Below, piece after piece: positions 37,784 through 46,273 of a stretch of 46,273 bases of DNA (position 1 is the first letter of the stretch; each line of letters starts with the position of its first letter). The stretch is from Nostoc sp. PA-18-2419 (GTDB lineage: Bacteria > Cyanobacteriota > Cyanobacteriia > Cyanobacteriales > Nostocaceae): assembly GCF_005869855.1 (NCBI RefSeq), contig NZ_SZNH01000029.1, positions 13,375-59,647 on the forward strand. Reading direction: 5' to 3'. Under the pieces are notes generated by a model. The model did not search any database, was not told where the DNA came from, and was given only the letters and a program-made list of their open reading frames with translations. A program made the translations under genes and the position numbers.

Positions 37784-38266
37784 TTAAGAATCAGGAATGA
37801 ACGCAGTTTGCACCATGTAGACGAGGAGCGTCGCTTTGTAAGTTAGAAATCCCAAAAATATGGGCACAATCTTTAGCTCATGCCATTGAGTTGCCAATAC
37901 AATCAATCCAATGAACAGAGCAAAACGAGTTTTGCTCAGACGGTTTTTCTCACCACCAAGTTGCTCAACATCTTTAGCCAGCATTTTTAAGTAAACCACA
38001 CCTGTACACGCTCCAATCAAATAATTCAGAGCAATGTTTAAGGAATAAAAAATCCACACAGAGATAAAAATAATCCCCGTCAAGACAAGTGTGATTACTA
38101 ATAACTTCTGATAGAGTTGATAGAACTCTCCCATAGAGTTATGTGATTCTGTGTTCTCAGAATCAGTTTTAGCATCTTGTCGTGTCGTCGGAGTTGGTGC
38201 AATTGGTTCTTCTGACAAGCTCACGGGACTCGAAACTAGTACAGCTAACGGATGATGACTGCACAT
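37784..38266 (-). CDS. atp1: ATP synthase operon protein Atp1 (AtpI-like)
   Basis: A 160-residue AtpI-family membrane protein with four hydrophobic segments from about residue 52 ([20 protein letters not shown] onwards). AtpI-type proteins assist c-ring assembly or Mg2+ uptake and are not part of the finished enzyme. The first 44 residues are polar and not family-typical; a start at the internal Met45 ([12 protein letters not shown]) would give 116 residues, the usual size. No ribosome site clearly decides. First gene of the atp operon, as in other cyanobacteria. Confidence 0.88.
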   Translation of the reverse strand: MCSHHPLAVLVSSPVSLSEEPIAPTPTTRQDAKTDSENTESHNSMGEFYQLYQKLLVITLVLTGIIFISVWIFYSLNIALNYLIGACTGVVYLKMLAKDVEQLGGEKNRLSKTRFALFIGLIVLATQWHELKIVPIFLGFLTYKATLLVYMVQTAFIPDS

Positions 38267-38688
38267 TCAGTCAGCTGAATCATATCACGATCCGGTAACA
38301 ATACTTTAGAAAAAAACAATTAACTTCTTGGGAATGTGAAAAATTAAAACAAAATTAGACTCTCTTGCAGTAATAGAGCGTTTAATCAGGCAGTATGGGG
38401 AAATATGGCAATAATCACAAATTAATGCCTAAACAACTTCCAATTTATCCAAATTTGCCCTTTTTTTAGTGAGTGATTGTCCTCCAAGGTTTTTGTATAA
38501 TCAGCATCTTGGTGTTGAAACTAAGATAAGTGTTGAGGAGTAAAGACGCTGACTGCAAAGCAGAACTTGTAGAGTAGCGTCTTGGTGTTAGACATTTCAC
38601 CATTGCTGAATTCCAAACAATTCCAACTTTTTTAGATGTGGAACACCGAGTTTGTGGGACACTTTTCTAATCTACATCAAATTTATCA
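38267..38688. other. Promoter region of the atp operon
   Basis: About 420 bases upstream of atp1 with no gene. The sequence at 38300-38400 is AT-rich and probably carries the promoter; a candidate -10 cannot be chosen with confidence. Direct copies of a TAGAGTAGCGTCTTGGTGTTAG-like phrase (38505-38520 and 38571-38592) repeat CTTGGTGTTGAAACT/CTTGGTGTTAGACA. Confidence 0.5.
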
Positions 38689-38716
38689 AAAATCGTGATG
38701 GGCGATCGCCCATCAC
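38689..38716 (-). terminator. Perfect palindromic terminator of the methyltransferase gene
   Basis: A 22-base perfect palindrome at 38695-38716 (arms GTGATGGGC and GCCCATCAC around a HIP1 core), followed on the minus strand by GATTTTTGAT. It lies 24 bases after the methyltransferase stop. Confidence 0.8.
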
Positions 38717-38739
38717 CAAAAGTATAAATTCTACTGTGA

Positions 38740-39921
38740 TTAAGCTGGTATTAATAAAATCAACTGCTGTTTGATAAGCACTCTAACACCATCTAATCCC
38801 AGTTCCACACCTGCCAAAATCTCTGCCACTGTTAAATGAGCGTCACATTTTTGCATAAACTCAAACTCAGCAACTGACAAGTTAACAATTTGGTAATCGT
38901 AATTAAAGAAACATTGACTGGGAAATCCCTCAATACAAGGATTAAGCTCGGGAATTGCTGCCAATATAGCGTTATCGTCTGACCAGTCGGCTTTTATCAG
39001 GGGAGGACGACCGAGGAAGAACTCATAATGACTAACTTCTGGATCTAGTAATTCTATCAGGCGATAACGTTGGCGATCGCTCAACTCTTGTGCCCGTTCT
39101 ATCAACTCTGGTGCTTTAGCCAAAAGTCTTTCTAAATCCCAAAAACTCGGATTCGAGAAACCAATAAACTCCAATCCCGAAGCATCAATTAATTCAAACA
39201 GCGTCTCAATGTTGTAATCAATCTCCTGGGGATGAACGTACATATCAGCAAAGTGTTCATCCTTATAGTTTTCTAATGACCAACGCTGCTTTTCATACTT
39301 GACAATTCTATTATTTTCTGGTAGAGAAGCAAATATTTTTCGTCCGACTTGGACACCATCGCGGTAGTCGCCTTTTTTGTCACCTTGGAGGAGGGCGATC
39401 GCTTTTTGCATGAGTTGAATTTCCCAGCGCCCCAACTCTCCGTAGACAAAAATGTGCATCAAGCCGCCTGGTGCTAACTTTTTGGCTAAGGCTTGAATAC
39501 CAGTAATTGGGTCAGCAGTATGGTGCAAAACACCGACACAGTTAATTAAATCAAACTCACCAGGTAATTGTTCGGCATCAAATAAGCTGAGGTGATGAAA
39601 CTCAACCCGGTTAGCCCCAGAACGCTGACAACGTTCTTTTGCTATATCCAAAGCACCACTACTGAGGTCAATTCCCACAACAGAAGCTTGAGGATTGAGG
39701 TGAACCAAGTACTCTGTACTTACTCCCGTACCGCAACCTGCATCCAAAATGCGGATATCTTGCTTTTGGGGTTTTTGACCTGTGCAAAAGTTATAAGCAG
39801 CTAACCAATTCCAGCGCCAATTGTACCCTGGAGGCGGTTCGTCTAACAAAGCTTCCGGCGGAAAGGGGTAGGTATTGTAGAGGTTGGCAACGGCAGTACT
39901 AACAGTTTGGGAATCGGACAT
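38740..39921 (-). CDS. Class I SAM-dependent methyltransferase
   Basis: A 393-residue protein. N-terminal LYNTYPFPPEALLDEPPPGYNWRWNW, split here only by length limits, precedes the Rossmann methyltransferase fold with SAM motif ILDAGCGTG at 58-66, the acidic GIDLSSGALDIA strand and NCVGVLHHT. The C-terminal 160 residues contain a winged-helix-like part (DAHLTVAEILAGVELGLDGV). The substrate is unknown; such proteins occur in cyanobacterial secondary metabolism and modification of small molecules. Starts 34 bases away from any competing gene and ends at a strong terminator, so it is a single-gene unit. Confidence 0.8.
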   Translation of the reverse strand: MSDSQTVSTAVANLYNTYPFPPEALLDEPPPGYNWRWNWLAAYNFCTGQKPQKQDIRILDAGCGTGVSTEYLVHLNPQASVVGIDLSSGALDIAKERCQRSGANRVEFHHLSLFDAEQLPGEFDLINCVGVLHHTADPITGIQALAKKLAPGGLMHIFVYGELGRWEIQLMQKAIALLQGDKKGDYRDGVQVGRKIFASLPENNRIVKYEKQRWSLENYKDEHFADMYVHPQEIDYNIETLFELIDASGLEFIGFSNPSFWDLERLLAKAPELIERAQELSDRQRYRLIELLDPEVSHYEFFLGRPPLIKADWSDDNAILAAIPELNPCIEGFPSQCFFNYDYQIVNLSVAEFEFMQKCDAHLTVAEILAGVELGLDGVRVLIKQQLILLIPA

Positions 39922-40081
39922 GATGAGGAATAACGCAGCAGTTTTGAGTTTAGCGAATGGTGGACACTTCAGGTAGACAGATATTAGAGGATTTATTTTA
40001 AAATGCGGTGCTGGATTCTTTCAACTCACAGAGGTATAGGGTTTCTTTCAGTAATAAAACTACTGTTTAAGTATTTATTAG

Positions 40082-40561
40082 CTAATAAAATTTAATTTTG
40101 GCCCTATAGTTAAACTGATACAAGACTTTGTAACGATTGACCAATTTTCACCACCTACATTGGAAGTAGCTGGTCTTACCCCAATGGGTGCAGCGATTGA
40201 ATATGCTTTGGATTTTCTAGAAAACCGAAAACAAACTTACAAAGACAACGGTATTTTCTATTATCGCCCTTGGGTGTTTTTGATTACAGACAAAGAGCCA
40301 TCAGACTACTGGCAGTCAGCCGCACAAAAGCTCAGAGAAGCACAAGGCCCACTGTCATTTTTTGCGGTTGCTGTAATTGGTGCTGATATCAATATCCTCA
40401 AACAAATTTCCCCTCCTCAACGTCCACCAGTTACATTAAATGGCTTAGATTTTCGTGAGTTGTTTGTCTGGCTTTCTGCTTCGGTGAAGCGGGTTTCTAG
40501 TGGCAAAGTAGGGCAAGCTGTAGCTTTACCGCCTATGGGATGGGGTCAAATTACCATTTAG
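40082..40561 (+). pseudogene. Truncated vWA (TerY-like) gene
   Basis: An open frame from 40082 (after TAG at 40079) without a good start codon. It encodes the C-terminal half of a TerY-like von Willebrand A domain: FGPIVKLIQDFVTIDQF, LEVAGLTPMGAAIEYALD, YYRPWVFLITDKEPSDYW, and a typical end LPPMGWGQ. The first 60 or so residues, with the metal-binding DxSxS of the MIDAS, are missing. The D.EPTD motif is kept as DKEPSD. The only start is a TTG at 40160. In intact loci this gene opens a vWA-PP2C-kinase triad, and the two following frames are matching remnants. Confidence 0.7.
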
Positions 40562-40821
40562 AGGAAATGCAGGTAGAGGTTATTTCCCAAAAACAAGAGT
40601 TTATTTGTGCTTCCACTGATGGACTAGAAAAAGTTGCAATTCGCTTGAGCGACTGGAAACCCTTTCCACCTTTTTTTAAACCTTTAAAAGAATATTTGCA
40701 AGAAACTGATAATCCAGAAAAAGACTATCAATATGTGGATGATTTCCTTAACTCTGAACGGTTAAATTCTCGCACTGACGATGACAAAACCTTACTTTTG
40801 TGCTTGTTTGATAGAAAGTAA
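40540..40821 (+). pseudogene. PP2C-type phosphatase C-terminal remnant
   Basis: A 93-codon frame overlapping the vWA stop. Its second half, TDGLEKVAIRLSDWKPFPPF, then FLNSERLNSRTDDDKTLLL, is the closing part of the PP2C family used in TerY-P triads (the Asp pair of the metal site in RTDDDKTLL). The catalytic N-terminal half is absent. The join between vWA and this frame is immediate, so a deletion removed most of the phosphatase gene. Confidence 0.6.
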
Positions 40822-40827
40822 AATTCG

Positions 40828-41199
40828 ATGACAGTTCTTACGTGTGCCAGTACGGGTCAATCGATTACTCTGCTGGGTGAACCAATAGCTGATAGTAGTG
40901 AAGGTAAAGTTTGGCGAACTAATCGCAATGTCAGCTTGATTCATTTTCTTGAATCTTTTGATATAGAAGAACAAATTGCGGTTTTTATTAAAGTTGTACC
41001 ACAATTAATGAACGATGCACCTAAATGGACAAGAATAATTCATGACAGGATTTTAAATGATGATTCAGCTTGCCAAGTTTATCAACAACTTTTACACTCA
41101 GGTAATTTGAACACACCTCATTTTCTCTATCATCTCTTGGAAGAAAGTATTGCAAATAAACTAAAAATTCAAGAAAATTTGTCCAGTATAACTCAATAA
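40828..41199 (+). pseudogene. Truncated protein-kinase gene start fused to an unknown helical domain
   Basis: A 123-codon frame. The first 35 residues (MTVLTCASTGQSITLLGEPI, then SEGKVWRTNRN) look like the ATP-binding N-lobe start of the kinase that follows PP2C in TerY-P triads. The catalytic core is missing. From about residue 38 an unrelated helical segment follows (EQIAVFIKVVPQLMNDAPKW, LLHSGNLNTPHFLYHLLEES). It may be a deletion fusion; the second part could be a small adaptor domain, which I do not recognise. Translation is possible, so it may make a protein. Confidence 0.5.
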
Positions 41200-41232
41200 A
41201 TATTAAACTTATACTTTTGGTACTTTAATTTA

Positions 41233-41442
41233 TTAAGTCACAATCTTGGCTGTTTATAATCGAGTTTGCAAACTTTGACTAAGTTTTTTCTATTGCTTCT
41301 GTTTTTGTATTTCCTATACATTGACAATCTAGTAAACTCAACAATGCTGCCTTACTGCACCATCTGGTTGGTTTTCAATTAGTAGATTATAAGTTAACTT
41401 AGGTACAGTTATCTGATAGCTAGTTTCTACATCTAAATTCAT
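41233..41442 (-). pseudogene. Broken HicB/UPF0150-like antitoxin gene
   Basis: From ATG at 41440-41442 (minus) the frame starts MNLDVETSYQITVPKLTYN and LLIENQPDGAV, then stops early. Removing one missing base near 41352 restores AALLSLLDCQCIGNTKTEAI; one extra A in the A-run near 41284 then leads to LSQSLQTRL, a TAA, and TAKIVT before the final stop at 41233. This Y.LLIE.QPDG.V...LL.DCQ..G.T..EAI...L..RL pattern is the HicB-like fold known from small cyanobacterial toxin-antitoxin proteins. Two frameshifts and one nonsense codon show a dead gene. Confidence 0.6.
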
Positions 41443-41566
41443 AATATTTTTATTTTTCAAGTTTTATATTGACTATAACATTTTAAGTAAAGCTGCTGAA
41501 GCAATGCAATTTCCTACTTTATATATAGTTTGATTTTTATAATATTGGATGAGAGCGATCGCTCCT

Positions 41567-42301
41567 ATGATTTACAACCAATCAGAGTTTGATTTACGCT
41601 GTGAATGGGGTGCACAAGGAGTTTCTCAACTTACTTCTATTAGTGATGTAGTGGTAATAGTTGATGTTCTTTCTTTTTCTACTTGTGTAGAAATTGCCAC
41701 GAATAACGGCGCGATAATTTTTCCCTACGCATATAAAGATGAATCAGTTATAAATTATGCCAAATCAGTACAAGCAGAGTTGGCGAGTCATAGACAACGT
41801 TGGACAACAAGCAGATATTCTCTTTCTCCAAAGTCACTAGAAAAAATTCCAGATGGAACTAGACTAGTTTTGCCTTCACCTAATGGTTCTTTTCTGACTT
41901 TACATACTGGAGAGAGGCCAACTTTAGCTGGTTGTTTACGAAATTGCCAAGCTGTAGCTGAGTTTGCCCAAAAGTATGGCGATAAAATAGCTGTGATTCC
42001 TGCTGGTGAGAGATGGAAAGATGATGGTAGTCTCCGACCTGCATTTGAAGATTTGATTGGTGCTGGCGCAATTCTTAGCTATTTACGTGGTAGTTTATCC
42101 CCAGAAGCCGAAGCAGCTGTAGCAGCATTTCAAGCTTTCCAGCAGGATTTAGTAGGATACTTGCAAAAATGCAGTTCTGGTAAAGAGTTGATAGAAAAAG
42201 GTTTTGAACCAGATGTTGAACTGGCGGCTGCTTTTAATATTAGTGATTGCGTACCTTTATTGATTGATAATGCTTATCTAAATTCCAGACTGAAGAATTA
42301 A
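41567..42301 (+). CDS. 2-phosphosulfolactate phosphatase family protein (ComB-like)
   Basis: A ComB-family protein, about 245 residues. Recognisable segments are VVIVDVLSFSTCVEIA near the N-terminus, LVLPSPNGSFLTL, and AGERWKDDGSLRPAFEDLIGAGAI. ComB hydrolyses 2-phosphosulfolactate in coenzyme M synthesis in archaea; cyanobacterial homologues have no known coenzyme M, so the substrate is probably different. I prefer the ATG at 41567 (MIYNQSEFDLRCEWG); an in-frame ATG at 41549 adds six residues encoded by a HIP1 site. Neither has a good ribosome site. Confidence 0.75.
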   Translation: MIYNQSEFDLRCEWGAQGVSQLTSISDVVVIVDVLSFSTCVEIATNNGAIIFPYAYKDESVINYAKSVQAELASHRQRWTTSRYSLSPKSLEKIPDGTRLVLPSPNGSFLTLHTGERPTLAGCLRNCQAVAEFAQKYGDKIAVIPAGERWKDDGSLRPAFEDLIGAGAILSYLRGSLSPEAEAAVAAFQAFQQDLVGYLQKCSSGKELIEKGFEPDVELAAAFNISDCVPLLIDNAYLNSRLKN

Positions 42302-42832
42302 TCAAAGGTCACATTGATTGGTTTGACAATATTTTGCATTATTGATAAATTCTTGCAAATTTCTCAAGGGAATTATTTCAAATGACGACCCACCTTGTAC
42401 CTCAGCGGTGATGTAAGCAAACTTTTGCCCACGATAAAATAGGTCACGACCAATTTTGGTAGTATAGCGAGACTTCTGGAAGTCATTGGCAATCTGAGAA
42501 TTATAAATATTTTGTAACAATTTTAGGGCATTGGCATTTTTTGTGGTGAATTTAAGGCGATCGCTACCACTAACAGTGATTCCTTCTTTTGTTACTGTCC
42601 CATTTTCCGAAGTGACATCGGCATAAAAATACAGTTTTCCCTTTGTACCGCCATAGCCGTGGGCTTCGCTGTTGTATCTTAGGGTGGGTAGTTGAGGTCT
42701 CGTTTTTGCCCACTTAACAACGGTGCTGATGTTTTCACCTGGAAGTGCATTTGCAGGAGTGACAGCCAGGATAACTGCTATGGCAGAGGCAGTAGCATTA
42801 AATAAGTAGTTAAATTTATAACTTTTAACCAT
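42302..42832 (-). CDS. Secreted hypothetical protein
   Basis: A 176-residue protein with an N-terminal signal peptide (hydrophobic core at about 10-25, cleavage likely after ANA at 27-29). The mature part, rich in polar residues, includes RYNSEAHGYGGTKGKLYFYA and closes with a Cys pair (KYCQTNQC). No family recognised. It is convergent with the ComB-like gene, whose stop directly abuts its stop. Periplasmic or exported location is inferred. Confidence 0.7.
   Translation of the reverse strand: MVKSYKFNYLFNATASAIAVILAVTPANALPGENISTVVKWAKTRPQLPTLRYNSEAHGYGGTKGKLYFYADVTSENGTVTKEGITVSGSDRLKFTTKNANALKLLQNIYNSQIANDFQKSRYTTKIGRDLFYRGQKFAYITAEVQGGSSFEIIPLRNLQEFINNAKYCQTNQCDL

Positions 42833-46273
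<3,441 letters not shown>

Noticed and set aside
40160..40561. Intact small vWA gene starting at TTG 40160
   Set aside because: The frame is open upstream to 40082 and the conserved vWA sequence continues into that part without a start, so it is better read as a truncated gene.

Overview
The window is chromosomal DNA from a cyanobacterium, most likely a filamentous Nostocales relative (Nostoc/Anabaena/Calothrix type). Evidence: a beta-carboxysome ccm operon, NDH-1 CO2-uptake genes, the cyanobacterial atp1-a-c-b'-b-delta-alpha-gamma operon, apcE, paired flavodiiron proteins, many HIP1 (GCGATCGC) sites, and abundant heptanucleotide tandem repeats and short palindromic elements between genes. 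The tmRNA tag (ANNIVKFARREALVAA) is of cyanobacterial type. The genus cannot be fixed from sequence alone.

Layout. 1-3853 (minus): a CO2-uptake operon, ndhF3/4-ndhD3/4-cupA/B, the last cut by the window edge. 4511-9195 (plus): the divergent carboxysome operon ccmK2-ccmK1-ccmL-ccmM-ccmN-ccmO, followed by a CmpR-type LysR regulator at 9452-10393. Together these form one inorganic-carbon concentrating island: CO2 converted to bicarbonate at the thylakoid, the shell and Rubisco-organising proteins, and a likely Ci-responsive regulator. 10540-18397: a MuiA-like protein, a glycine-zipper protein, an orphan SNF2/RapA-like ATPase, a fibrillin-like protein and an SGNH hydrolase. 18828-22425: a 46-residue single-pass membrane protein, a PlsY-like/PEP-synthase-like fusion protein and an overlapping cupin. 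24095-27657 (minus): a flavodiiron pair, flv3 then flv1, which would act together in reducing O2 to water. 27658-31110 is accessory: a MITE-like repeat, an IS630-type remnant, tmRNA, a Uma2 nuclease and a YoeB-toxin relic.

31192-38266 (minus): the ATP synthase operon atp1-atpB-atpE-atpF'-atpF-atpH-atpA-atpG; several internal gaps are swollen by repeats. 38740-42832: a methyltransferase, a cluster of gene relics (truncated vWA, PP2C and kinase pieces of a TerY-P-like triad, and a multiply broken HicB-like gene), a ComB-like phosphatase and a secreted protein. 43449-46273 (plus): apcE, the phycobilisome core-membrane linker, running off the window.

Most of the window is core photosynthetic metabolism. 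The least expected signals are the decayed signalling and toxin-antitoxin relics, a hairpin repeat family with constant flanks and exchangeable palindromic cores, the acyltransferase/PEP-synthase fusion, and a clear internal translation start in ccmM.
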